Assembly (NCBI GenBank): GCA_018818125.1
Contig: JAHISQ010000157.1
Span: forward strand, 1 to 35,672
Length of the DNA: 35,672 nucleotides
Direction of reading: 5' to 3'
Source of the DNA: Candidatus Rifleibacteriota bacterium
Lineage (GTDB): Bacteria; Muiribacteriota; Ozemobacteria; Ozemobacterales; Ozemobacteraceae
This document shows positions 1 to 8,446 of this stretch, piece by piece. Numbering within the stretch: the stretch's first letter is position 1; every line of letters begins with the position of its first letter. Under the pieces are notes generated by a model that saw nothing but the letters and a program-made list of their open reading frames with translations, was not told the origin of the DNA and did not search any database. The translations under genes and the position numbers were made by a program.

Positions 1-41
1 GGTGGCTCTTATGGCCTTTGCCCATTATAGCTACTGATATG

Positions 42-158
42 CAGTATAGATATTGCCAATAAAACGCAATTATCTTGGCCGTTAACGGACTAAATCATAT
101 AACTTTTTTCCAGATTTATAAACTATTTAGTGCAGGGTGTTGATATTGCTGCAGTATA
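42..158 (+). repeat. Intergenic repeat, copy 1 (upstream of the Cache-cyclase gene)
   Basis: This block resembles 8317-8436 in the same orientation. The clearest shared runs are CGCAATTATC (65-74 and 8340-8349), TAAATCATATAACTTTTT (91-108 and 8365-8382) and TATAAACTATT (117-127 and 8391-8401). A weaker match continues over the GTG and GATAT stretch near 137-155, with a gap of about six bases. Here the block precedes the rightward cyclase gene. In the other copy it lies directly beyond the 3' end of cyclase A2. Because 137-158 matches non-coding DNA, codons proposed there are doubtful. Confidence 0.65.
75..103 (+). promoter_or_regulatory. Candidate sigma-70-type promoter for the Cache-cyclase gene
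   Basis: TTGGCC at 75-80 and TATAAC at 98-103 are separated by 17 bases and face the cyclase gene. In the second copy of the repeat the -10-like TATAAC is kept (8372-8377), but the -35 position reads CATCGC, so that copy is probably not an active promoter. The call rests on consensus resemblance only. Confidence 0.4.
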
Positions 159-202
159 TGGCGAAAAGTGTTAGAATCTCGAAAATCCCGGTGAGCGAGT
201 TG

Positions 203-2293
203 ATGAAGAAAGACTTTCACAGAACTTATCGTCTGCAGGTAGTCGTGTTTTTTTCGTTTCTGGCACTGTTTTCGCTGATAGTGGCTGGAATCGTCATTTA
301 CGGCTATCGCAGCAACTCGGAGATAATGCTTAAGTCTTCTGATGAGCTGCTTTACCAGATATCAGAAACTATTATCCGCCAGACCAGCAATCACCTCGAC
401 CCGGCGCGTAAAACCGGGCACCTGCTGCGCCGCATGATCGAGCGCGGTGATTCGTTCATTAACTCGCCCGATCTGATTGAGACCATCAGTCTTGAGGCTC
501 TTGATCTTTATCCGCAGTTTTCAGCGGTATACATGGGTGATGAGGGCGGTAACTTTGTAATGGCGCGCAGACTTGATGATGACACATATTCGACCCGCAT
601 TGTGTCGCGCACCAGCGAACCGGCTGGCGTGATTGAGATAGATCGTGGCCACGATTGGCAGATAGTTGCAACCCGCACCAGTTCAATTCTTAATTATGAT
701 CCGCGCGAGCGGCCCTGGTATGTGCTGGCAAAAGCCGAAGGTCGCGCGGTTTGGAGTCGCGAATATCGTTTGTTTACTGATCAGGTGCCAGGCATTACCT
801 GTGCACATCCGGTATATGAAGCAGATGGAACCTTTGCTGGCGCAGTTGGCATCGATTTTCGACTTGGCGAGCTGGCTGAGTTCCTGAAAAGTCTTAAGAT
901 CGGCGATTCAGGCATCGCATTCATAGCCGACAGTGAAGGAAACGTGCTGGCATATCCCGAGAAGTCTGGAATTGAATTTGATAATGTCAGGTCGCCGAGA
1001 TCGCCGATGAAGCAGAGCGTAAAGACTGGCTGGATCAAATCAGCGCTTGAAAAGTTTATTGCCGAAAAGCAACTCAGATTCACCTACGAACACCATGGCG
1101 CCAGCTATATTGCTTCTTTTCGACCGTTTCCCGACAGTTTTGGACGTGACTGGACGCTGGGCATAATTGTGCCCGAAGAAGATTTTATCGGGCCAATTGC
1201 GAGAATCCATGAAACGACCCTGCTGTTTTCGTTCTGGCTGATGATTATTGGTGGCTTTTTAACTTCTACATTGGCTCGTGAGCTGACTGACCCGATTAAG
1301 AGCCTCACTCACGAGGTCGAAAGAATTCAGAAGCTTGATTTTTCGGGTGAGATTTCGATTAAATCGCCTATTACTGAGATTCATGCTATGAGCGAGGCAA
1401 TGAACTCGATGAAAAAGGCGTTGGGTGCGTTTAAGAAATATGTGCCTTCAGAAATCGTTCAGGGACTGGTTAATCGGCATGATGAAGCGCGACTGGAAGC
1501 GCACGCTGAAGAGATAACGCTTATGTTTACTGATATCAGCAATTTTTCTTCGATTACCGAGCGAGTTACTCCTTCTATCCTGATGGAACAGCTTTCGCAG
1601 TATTTTGACAGCATTGCAGCCATTATACACAAGTATGACGGCACTATCGACAAATACATCGGCGATTCGGTAATGGCTTTCTGGGGTGTTTCGCTCGCCA
1701 ATTCCAAGCAGGCTCAGCACGCCTGCCGTGCTGCGATAGATATAATTACCGCGATCCACGAGCTGAACGAGAAATGGCGGCAACAGGGACGTGAGATATT
1801 TGCCACCAGAATAGGCATAAACACCGGGGTTTCTCTCGTTGGTAATTTTGGTTCTTCTGATCGCTTCAATTATACTGCTATTGGTGACAGTGTTAACATT
1901 GCCAGCCGTCTAGAAGGCCTGAATAAGCTGTATGAAACCGAAATAATCGTGAGCGAGACAACTGCAAACGCGGCAGGTGCGGATTTTATTTTCAGACCGT
2001 TGGATCTGGTTGTGGTTAAGGGGCGTCAGGGCAGTGTTAAGGTCTATCAGCTCCTTGGCATGGCAGTTTCCCCTGATGCCGAACGCTGGCAGAAAATATC
2101 GAGAATGTCGGTCGAAGCTTTAGAGAGCTATCTTAATCGCGACTGGCGCACTTCTTATGAGCAATTTCAGGCGCTGCTCGAAATTCTGGGTGAGGATCCG
2201 GCTGCCGAAATGTATATGAGCCGATGTCGAGAGCTGCACACGAACCCGCCCGGTGCCGACTGGGATGGCGTATTCAGGGTTCAGAGCAAATAG
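203..2293 (+). CDS. Membrane adenylate cyclase receptor: dCache-HAMP-class III cyclase
   Basis: Predicted to turn ATP into cAMP in response to an extracytoplasmic ligand. With the start at 203 the protein has 696 residues: a membrane segment at about 11-34, a dCache-like sensor to about 330 (the RERPWY motif and the GAVGIDF strand are typical), a second membrane segment at about 337-357, HAMP, and a class III catalytic domain at about 435-620. A C-terminal tail of helical, TPR-like character follows. All catalytic residues are visible: metal Asp444 and Asp488, Lys484 and Thr558 (class IIIb, adenine type), Asn565 and Arg569, so a normal homodimer is expected. I chose ATG 203 because GGTGAG lies seven bases upstream. 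In-frame GTG 137 and ATG 158 lack good sites and fall in a repeat shared with non-coding DNA. The gene converges on the heterodimer-type cyclase operon and differs from it in sensor and catalytic completeness. Confidence 0.9.
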   Translation: MKKDFHRTYRLQVVVFFSFLALFSLIVAGIVIYGYRSNSEIMLKSSDELLYQISETIIRQTSNHLDPARKTGHLLRRMIERGDSFINSPDLIETISLEALDLYPQFSAVYMGDEGGNFVMARRLDDDTYSTRIVSRTSEPAGVIEIDRGHDWQIVATRTSSILNYDPRERPWYVLAKAEGRAVWSREYRLFTDQVPGITCAHPVYEADGTFAGAVGIDFRLGELAEFLKSLKIGDSGIAFIADSEGNVLAYPEKSGIEFDNVRSPRSPMKQSVKTGWIKSALEKFIAEKQLRFTYEHHGASYIASFRPFPDSFGRDWTLGIIVPEEDFIGPIARIHETTLLFSFWLMIIGGFLTSTLARELTDPIKSLTHEVERIQKLDFSGEISIKSPITEIHAMSEAMNSMKKALGAFKKYVPSEIVQGLVNRHDEARLEAHAEEITLMFTDISNFSSITERVTPSILMEQLSQYFDSIAAIIHKYDGTIDKYIGDSVMAFWGVSLANSKQAQHACRAAIDIITAIHELNEKWRQQGREIFATRIGINTGVSLVGNFGSSDRFNYTAIGDSVNIASRLEGLNKLYETEIIVSETTANAAGADFIFRPLDLVVVKGRQGSVKVYQLLGMAVSPDAERWQKISRMSVEALESYLNRDWRTSYEQFQALLEILGEDPAAEMYMSRCRELHTNPPGADWDGVFRVQSK

Positions 2294-2309
2294 CGTCTGG
2301 TCAGACGCT
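2292..2309. terminator. Inverted repeat in the convergent gap, possible weak bidirectional terminator
   Basis: AGCGTCTG (2292-2299) and CAGACGCT (2302-2309) are perfect inverted repeats in the 18-base gap between the two converging cyclase genes. Neither strand has a T-run after the stem, so it is not a textbook intrinsic terminator. Confidence 0.3.
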
Positions 2310-2311
2310 GG

Positions 2312-5302
2312 TCAGCTGATAACCTCGATAACCGAAATTGCGTCGTCAATTTTGCGATCTTTGAGTTTTATAGTTTTATCCAGCTTTTTTGCCGTTGCCT
2401 GATCGATAAAGACTTTACTGCTGCTGCCGAACTTGCTCAATCCTTCAAGATGTGCAGCCTGACTGACGAGACTGCCAACAACAGTGGCGTCGAGTTTGCC
2501 ATGTTCTGACCCGACACGCCCGCAAATAACGCTGCCCGTGGTGATACCTACACCATTATCTACAGCGAAAAGTCCATTTTGCTGGCGTTGCTGATTAAAT
2601 CCGGCAAGCGCTTCGCGCATGGCTAACCCGGCTTTTACAGCACTTTCTGCGCAGTTTTCACATTCGTGATGATAGAATACTGCCTGAATGGCATCGCCAA
2701 TCAGCTTGTCGATTATGCCGCCGTGCTTTTCGATTTTTTCGGCCATCAGCGAAAAGTAGTCGTTAAGCATTGAAACAATCGTTGCTGGTGGATGTTTTTC
2801 GGTTAAAGTCGTGAAACTGCGGATGTCGGCAAAGAGAATCGAAGCGGTAACTCTGCTGCCGCCAGGCTTGAGCATCTGGTCGTCACCAGAGTTTATTGCG
2901 TCAAGTACGTTGCGCGATACCAGCTGAGAGATCTGCTCTCTTTCATGAAGCTGGCGAGTGAGCTTGTTAAAAGTCAGAGCCAGCTTATCGAATTCGTCGC
3001 CGCTGTTAAGCTCAATCTGCCACAGATAATTTTGTTTCGCCATTTCCTGCATCGAGTCCTGAAAAGCAGGTATCGAACGCAAAAGAAGCCAAGCGACTCC
3101 GCTGGCAAGACAGTAGCTGCTCACCAGTGCCAGAATTGAAAGCATTAAAAATACCATTTCACTGCTTAGTATAAACTTGCCGGGGATCGGCACTGCGTGT
3201 GCCATTAGATATATTTCCCCATTATCAGCAGCTTGCCCTGCCAGCAAGTGCGGTTGCCCAGAGTCTATGTTGTTAATACGTGAGGTCTGCGAAACAGAAA
3301 ACATTGCCTGAGCTGTTTCCCAGAGATTTGTCATACCTGGAGCGTAACGGGTCGGCAAGTCGTATGTGCTGGGTTCGAGAGTGCGTTGACTTGTCGCTTT
3401 CGGGAAATAGAGGCGCAGTGACAGTTCATAGCCACTTTGATAAAACAGAGTCCGAATTTTCTGATCTTTGATCATGTCCAATACTTCAGACTTCCAGGCG
3501 TTTCGATCCGATTGCATGAAAATTGCTCCTGTTTTGGAGCTCTGCTGGTTTTTCCAGAAACAACAGCTTATGAACTCAAGCCCAGGTGTCATACTGTTCG
3601 TGACTGGCGTGCGCTCTTCAGCGAATAATTTTGACAGCATTTTCCTGTCGATTGCGACATCGATCAGTCCCATTGTTATTTGTGATTTTAGTATAGTCTG
3701 ACGGGTATTTTCGCCGGATAGATAGTTGTAAGCACCGAGCTGAAACAGAATGTCACGGGCGGGACTGATAAAAATCGGTTGCAGGGAAGCTGTATTCTGA
3801 CATTGCCCACTGACAAGGCCAATCACATCTTCGTTGATAGCTGGATGCACTAAAAAATAACTATAGAAGCGCTTTGACAAATTTTCTTTGACCTTCAAGG
3901 ACTCCCAGTTGTCCGGCTTATGGGAAGCATAACCGGTGAGCTCATTTATATGCTTTAGTTCGTCTGTTGGCAAAGAGCCCGCCCATTCAGCAAAAAGGTT
4001 ATTGAACAGAACGCTGCGGTATTTCTGCAGCTCGATCTTTTTTTCAAAAGTGCCAAGTTTATGCTGCATAAAATCGAGCATCTGTTCGGTTTCAAGCTGC
4101 TTTTTTGAATTGAGGTGGCAAATTCCAAGCCAGATTGACGCAGAGAGTGGCAGAAGTATTCCGGTCAAAAATCCCAACTTGACCAGCAGATAAAGACTGG
4201 TGATTGAGTCTATTTTTCTTAGATAGACAGCCAACAGCAGTATACCTGAAACGACTGTTGCAATAGCCAGGATAGCATCGACAATCTGTTTTTTTAAACG
4301 GGCTTCATGTGAAACTAGTTGGCAACTGACACTGATTGCCAACTGTTTGTCGTTGGCTACCACAATTTTATCAGCAACTTTTGAAAAAAACGCAGGAGTC
4401 TGACCGACCAGCATCATCTGCTCATCATATTCTGCAAATGCTGGTAGATTTTTTTCGCCAGTAACCCCGAATTTATGCGTAAAAACTGAATTTGAGTAAT
4501 CAGCGGTCTTTTTTTTCAGCATGAATTGCGGCGAAAAATTCGATCTGCTGAAGCCTGCCAATATGTATTTGTCGCCCTTTCCGGTGACAAAATCTGGCAC
4601 TGGCAGTGTAATGAAGTAATTTACAGCGTTTTCCAGAATGGAAAAGCGCTCAAAAAAACTGCCATAGTAATTTTTAATTGGCTCAAGAGCTCCAACTGTC
4701 TGATTAAGCTCAGGAACAGATTTGTATTTGTCCAGATCTGCTGGAACCTGATTTATGCCATAGACATTCCGTTGCCTTAAAACCTGCCATACTTTTGCGA
4801 GTGAGCTGCGAAATTCATCGGCTTTTTCAGGCTGCTTAAATGGGTGTTTCAATTGCCAGAAACAATCATTTTTCTGCTCAGAAAGAACAAAAAATGCTTT
4901 TGGCAACATGCCGATTTCTTTCAAGGCAAGCCGATTGAATTTTTCGATTACTTCAGATTGAGACTCAGAAAAATTCGGTAATTGCCCAAAAATCTTGTGG
5001 GTGCGGTAACTTTTTTGGATATCATTTCCTTCGAGCCAGCTGCGCAAGATATCATCGCCTGATCGAACAGCAAATTCACTGACAAGAAACTGCAGTGGAC
5101 TTAGCGCGTTGTCATACTTCTGAAGTTCGACTCGTAATTTTTGCTGCATTCGTGAGTAATACAGGTGTTGTTCAATACTCAGAGCTGCGTTGAATATCAT
5201 TTTTGCTGCCATTGCCGGCAACAAAATCAGCATAATCCACAGAATGATCGGAGCAAATTTCTGTAATTGACTGGCCTGCGATTTAATAGTTTTCTTGATC
5301 AT
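2312..5302 (-). CDS. Receptor-type cyclase subunit A1 (C1-like, lacks catalytic Asn/Arg)
   Basis: 996 residues and the last gene of the leftward operon. Membrane segments are seen at about 17-37, 342-360, 375-394 and 716-741. They leave two extracytoplasmic domains of roughly 300 residues (about 38-341 and 395-715) that I cannot assign. HAMP (about 742-795) leads into a class III cyclase domain. The metal-binding Asp826 (FADIRSF) and Asp870 (LIGD) are present, as are Lys866 and Thr940. The transition-state Asn is Ser947 and the Arg is His951, so a homodimer should be inactive or nearly so. The start overlaps the end of B1 by ATGA (4 bases), implying coupled translation and a B1-A1 partnership. 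Inference: it supplies the metal half of a heterodimeric adenylate cyclase site. The output domain is close to A2 at DNA level while the sensor halves differ more. Confidence 0.88.
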   Translation of the reverse strand: MIKKTIKSQASQLQKFAPIILWIMLILLPAMAAKMIFNAALSIEQHLYYSRMQQKLRVELQKYDNALSPLQFLVSEFAVRSGDDILRSWLEGNDIQKSYRTHKIFGQLPNFSESQSEVIEKFNRLALKEIGMLPKAFFVLSEQKNDCFWQLKHPFKQPEKADEFRSSLAKVWQVLRQRNVYGINQVPADLDKYKSVPELNQTVGALEPIKNYYGSFFERFSILENAVNYFITLPVPDFVTGKGDKYILAGFSRSNFSPQFMLKKKTADYSNSVFTHKFGVTGEKNLPAFAEYDEQMMLVGQTPAFFSKVADKIVVANDKQLAISVSCQLVSHEARLKKQIVDAILAIATVVSGILLLAVYLRKIDSITSLYLLVKLGFLTGILLPLSASIWLGICHLNSKKQLETEQMLDFMQHKLGTFEKKIELQKYRSVLFNNLFAEWAGSLPTDELKHINELTGYASHKPDNWESLKVKENLSKRFYSYFLVHPAINEDVIGLVSGQCQNTASLQPIFISPARDILFQLGAYNYLSGENTRQTILKSQITMGLIDVAIDRKMLSKLFAEERTPVTNSMTPGLEFISCCFWKNQQSSKTGAIFMQSDRNAWKSEVLDMIKDQKIRTLFYQSGYELSLRLYFPKATSQRTLEPSTYDLPTRYAPGMTNLWETAQAMFSVSQTSRINNIDSGQPHLLAGQAADNGEIYLMAHAVPIPGKFILSSEMVFLMLSILALVSSYCLASGVAWLLLRSIPAFQDSMQEMAKQNYLWQIELNSGDEFDKLALTFNKLTRQLHEREQISQLVSRNVLDAINSGDDQMLKPGGSRVTASILFADIRSFTTLTEKHPPATIVSMLNDYFSLMAEKIEKHGGIIDKLIGDAIQAVFYHHECENCAESAVKAGLAMREALAGFNQQRQQNGLFAVDNGVGITTGSVICGRVGSEHGKLDATVVGSLVSQAAHLEGLSKFGSSSKVFIDQATAKKLDKTIKLKDRKIDDAISVIEVIS

Positions 5303-8247
5303 AATTTGGTAGTCTCAAGTTCGAAGACTTCGATGGCACTTTGTTTGCCCTTGATATTTATCTGCCCGTGAGACTTGAATTGAAGAACCCTTGAGGCTTT
5401 TTTTTCGATCGCTCTGCTGACCAGAATTTGTGGAATTGCATCGTAATGAGAGGCTGATTCGAGTCTGGCGGCCAAATTTACAGCATCTCCTATCAGCGTA
5501 AAGTCTTTTCGACCGTCCTGTGCGCCAATTTGCCCAAGGATGACCTGCCCTGCCGCAATTCCTGTTCCGATTATAATCAAGGGCAATCCCGATGTCTGAA
5601 GTTTTTTGTTAAGCACTGGCAGCAAGTTTTTACAGGATAGGGCCGTTTTAGATGCGGCTATTTCTGGTTGTCCGTTTGTGCGCTCATTGGCAAAACTTAC
5701 CATTATGGCATCACCGATATATTTGTCTATTTGTCCTCCGTGCTCGATTATGACTGATTCAAGTGAGCTGAAATAAATGTTGAGCAGTTTAATAACTGAT
5801 TCTGGCTCAATCTTTTCGCAGATTTCATCGAATTTACGTATATGAATGAACATGACTGTGCGGTAGACCAGTTGTCCTTGTGGGACTTGTTGATCAGATC
5901 CCTGGCGAGCTATGCTCTGTGACACCTCTTCAGATATAAATCTTTCAAGAATTTTTCTCTGTCGCATACCTTCCACCATGCCGTTAAAATCATTGATCAG
6001 GTAACCAAGCTCATTAGTTGAGCTGTCGGCGATTGTTGGATAACTTCCGCTATCTAGAGCTTCCAGGCCTTGCAGCATCATATTGACCGGCCTGAGAAAG
6101 GCTTCGGTTAATGCAGAACTTAATAATTTGATCAATAGCAGCAGATAGATTACTGCGATAAGCAGCATGACAGGCAGAAAATTGCTGAGCAGTGCCGGGG
6201 TGTAAAGTTCTGCCCGTGATGTAATGACAAAGGGCATGTCAGAAACCGCTCTTGCGCAAAAAAGGTCGATAATACCAGTTTTATCGGTGGAGAACCAGGA
6301 GGCTTCGCTCTTGCCTGAGCCTAAACTATCTGCAGTATGTAGCATTTGCTTATCACGAATCGCGCTATGAGGCCAGGCCTTTTCCCGGTCGATATGCTTT
6401 CTCGCGTTATCCTGGTATCTATAAATGGCAGTATGAGTTATAGAGTCCTGATTAAGGCTGATGAACAGTTGTCCAGGCATCGTGTCGAGATACTTTTCGG
6501 TGGTTTCTTTGCTATCTGTCAGCAACATCAGGCACGCCCAGTATTTGCCGTCTCCATCCTTCGGAAAGAGGTTGTGAGTTGAAAAACGAATATATTGGCG
6601 GTCAGAAATTTTTGTCGGGTAATAATTACCATCCTGCATGCAGAAAGAATTGCGATCTATTGGTTCGTAATGGCTGCTGTATGCGTGCCAACGTCTAAAG
6701 TCAGGAATTCTGGCAGCATTTTTCTCAAAATCTGCGGTTAAAGTTCCTGCATGTAAGAAAACATTGTGGGTTTGCGCCAGAATGAGATCTCTCATCAGCT
6801 GCAGTTTTTTTCGATCATTGCTATCTATTTCGGTCATTTCCGGCAGTTTTTCGATAAGTGTTGCATCGTTGCGAAGCATGACGTAGCCAGCATATAGATC
6901 GCCAAAATGTGAATCGAGCATTTCTCTAATGTTTATGGCTGGCTTATGCACATTCTCATTGATTTTGTCGACAAAAGCTGTTGTCTGCTTCTGACGTCTG
7001 AACTCATAGTTCTGAATATTTGATTCAATCGTGTATAGCTCGTTACTCATGCTGCGCAGACGATTCTGTACAAGAGTTTGATTGAAGTGCCCGATGAATT
7101 TGTGTGCGCTGATAATGAGTCCTGTAAAAGGCAGAGTGGTTGCCAGAAAGATACTGACGGCAAATTTTCGGTTTATCGGGGCTTTGGTAAAGCGTTCGGT
7201 GATTATCCGTCGCATTAGAGCAGTTCCGATAAAGAAGGCCGCCAAAAGTGCCAGATTAACTAGATCCAGAGTAGAAAACGTTTCAGTGCTTTGTCTGTCT
7301 ATTTTGAGTGAAACTACCGCGTAAGGCAATCGCGATGGTTTCCTGCGTGCAAGTCCGGAGCGGATTGCTTTTGTATACCAGTCTTTGCCGGCGTGCGAGC
7401 CTGTTCGCAATACGGTTGGCGGTATGGGAGCAATGTAGTGCAGGCGTTTTTGTTCGTCTAAAACGTAATCACGATCAGCAAGTGTTCGTAATAGTGCATA
7501 GCCGCGCTTTAATGACGGGTTTTCGTTGTTTTGTCGCGCCCAGCCGAGTTGCCGCCGAAAATCAGTTTTTGCTTCAGCAAACATGAGCATAAAAACCAGG
7601 TTTCTCGCTTTGTCTTTGCCGGATTTTAAATGATTGTAGTAGATAAACAGGTGGTCGCCGCGGCCTTTTGCCAGGAAGCCGCTAGTAAGAATACCTGCCT
7701 GTTCAGCTGGTTGTAACAGGTCGCCAAACGTCGATCCGCAGATTTGCTGATAAAGTCGAGTTTGTGCTTCGCTGGCTTTGCCTTCAGCCGAGTTTTTAAG
7801 ATATGACAAAATGATCTCAACCGATTTGCGTCCTGGATTTATATAGCCGGGATCCAGACGAAGCACCTCAGCTTTTTTGCTTTGCGAGCTGTAAACTGCG
7901 ATAAGAACAGGCTGGTAGATAGTGGTTTCTTTAAACAACCGATCAGCCAGAAGACAGACTTCTGCTGGGTTTTGCCGCGTCAGACTGTTGGATATTTCGT
8001 ATTGCAGACGTTGTTCAACCTGATTGATGTTTGTTTCGATCATATTTGCCAGGTCAAGATCGGCAATGAAGAGATCCATTTCGCGTCTTAGCGTTTCACG
8101 GTTCTGCAGGTCATTTTCTCTGGCTTTTTCGGAAACATAGGCATTGATAAGAAGCTTGCTGCTGATGATCGGTACGACAAAAACTATTAGCCAGAAGATG
8201 AAAAGGCGAAAAGGCGCTGGTTTTTCCGGCTTGATTACTTTCAGCAT
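5299..8247 (-). CDS. Receptor-type cyclase subunit B1 (C2-like, lacks first metal Asp)
   Basis: 982 residues. Membrane segments lie at about 13-35, 328-345, 358-380 and 690-712, giving two extracytoplasmic domains before HAMP and a class III cyclase domain. The first metal ligand is His802 (FIHIRKF) instead of Asp. Lys842, Asp846 (KYIGD), Thr917, Asn924 and Arg928 are all present. It therefore lacks a full metal site but carries the adenine-selecting and transition-state residues, the complement of A1 encoded immediately downstream with a 4-base overlap. GGGAGCGGAG upstream of ATG 8247 is a good ribosome site. Unlike the other internal genes it follows a 199-base gap, so it may have its own promoter, although I could not identify one. 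Thr917 points to the class IIIb, ATP-using type. Confidence 0.88.
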   Translation of the reverse strand: MLKVIKPEKPAPFRLFIFWLIVFVVPIISSKLLINAYVSEKARENDLQNRETLRREMDLFIADLDLANMIETNINQVEQRLQYEISNSLTRQNPAEVCLLADRLFKETTIYQPVLIAVYSSQSKKAEVLRLDPGYINPGRKSVEIILSYLKNSAEGKASEAQTRLYQQICGSTFGDLLQPAEQAGILTSGFLAKGRGDHLFIYYNHLKSGKDKARNLVFMLMFAEAKTDFRRQLGWARQNNENPSLKRGYALLRTLADRDYVLDEQKRLHYIAPIPPTVLRTGSHAGKDWYTKAIRSGLARRKPSRLPYAVVSLKIDRQSTETFSTLDLVNLALLAAFFIGTALMRRIITERFTKAPINRKFAVSIFLATTLPFTGLIISAHKFIGHFNQTLVQNRLRSMSNELYTIESNIQNYEFRRQKQTTAFVDKINENVHKPAINIREMLDSHFGDLYAGYVMLRNDATLIEKLPEMTEIDSNDRKKLQLMRDLILAQTHNVFLHAGTLTADFEKNAARIPDFRRWHAYSSHYEPIDRNSFCMQDGNYYPTKISDRQYIRFSTHNLFPKDGDGKYWACLMLLTDSKETTEKYLDTMPGQLFISLNQDSITHTAIYRYQDNARKHIDREKAWPHSAIRDKQMLHTADSLGSGKSEASWFSTDKTGIIDLFCARAVSDMPFVITSRAELYTPALLSNFLPVMLLIAVIYLLLLIKLLSSALTEAFLRPVNMMLQGLEALDSGSYPTIADSSTNELGYLINDFNGMVEGMRQRKILERFISEEVSQSIARQGSDQQVPQGQLVYRTVMFIHIRKFDEICEKIEPESVIKLLNIYFSSLESVIIEHGGQIDKYIGDAIMVSFANERTNGQPEIAASKTALSCKNLLPVLNKKLQTSGLPLIIIGTGIAAGQVILGQIGAQDGRKDFTLIGDAVNLAARLESASHYDAIPQILVSRAIEKKASRVLQFKSHGQINIKGKQSAIEVFELETTKL

Positions 8248-8446
8248 ATTGCCAGCTCCGCTCCCGTTTGCTTACATCTTAATCTGTTGCCATGTCAGTC
8301 CTGGGTTCTCCACAGACAGTCTGGATCCTGCCAGAGAAGCGCAATTATCATCGCCATGACAGATTAAATCATATAACTTTTTGTCAGTTTTATAAACTAT
8401 TAACTGCTAACTGCTGCGTGCAGATATCGTTGCGTTTGGGCGCTGT
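8248..8446. other. 199-base intergenic region inside the cyclase operon
   Basis: This is the only sizeable gap in the operon, between the A2 stop and the B1 start. It holds the second copy of the intergenic repeat, the B1 ribosome site and no convincing ORF. I see no intrinsic terminator after A2, so read-through into B1 is plausible. Transcription data would be needed to tell one transcript from two. Confidence 0.7.
8317..8436 (+). repeat. Intergenic repeat, copy 2 (between A2 and B1)
   Basis: Same-orientation match to 42-158. It ends about ten bases before the A2 stop codon. The next bases (CGCTGTTCAG, about 8440-8449, then the A2 3' end) align with CGCTGGTCAG (about 2306-2315) at the A1 3' end. 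In copy 1 these two segments are separated by the whole Cache-cyclase gene. Here they are adjacent. Confidence 0.65.

Noticed and set aside
137..202. N-terminal extension of the Cache-cyclase to GTG 137
   Set aside because: No spaced ribosome site, and most of the stretch matches a non-coding repeat copy at 8406-8436. ATG 203 has GGTGAG at good spacing.
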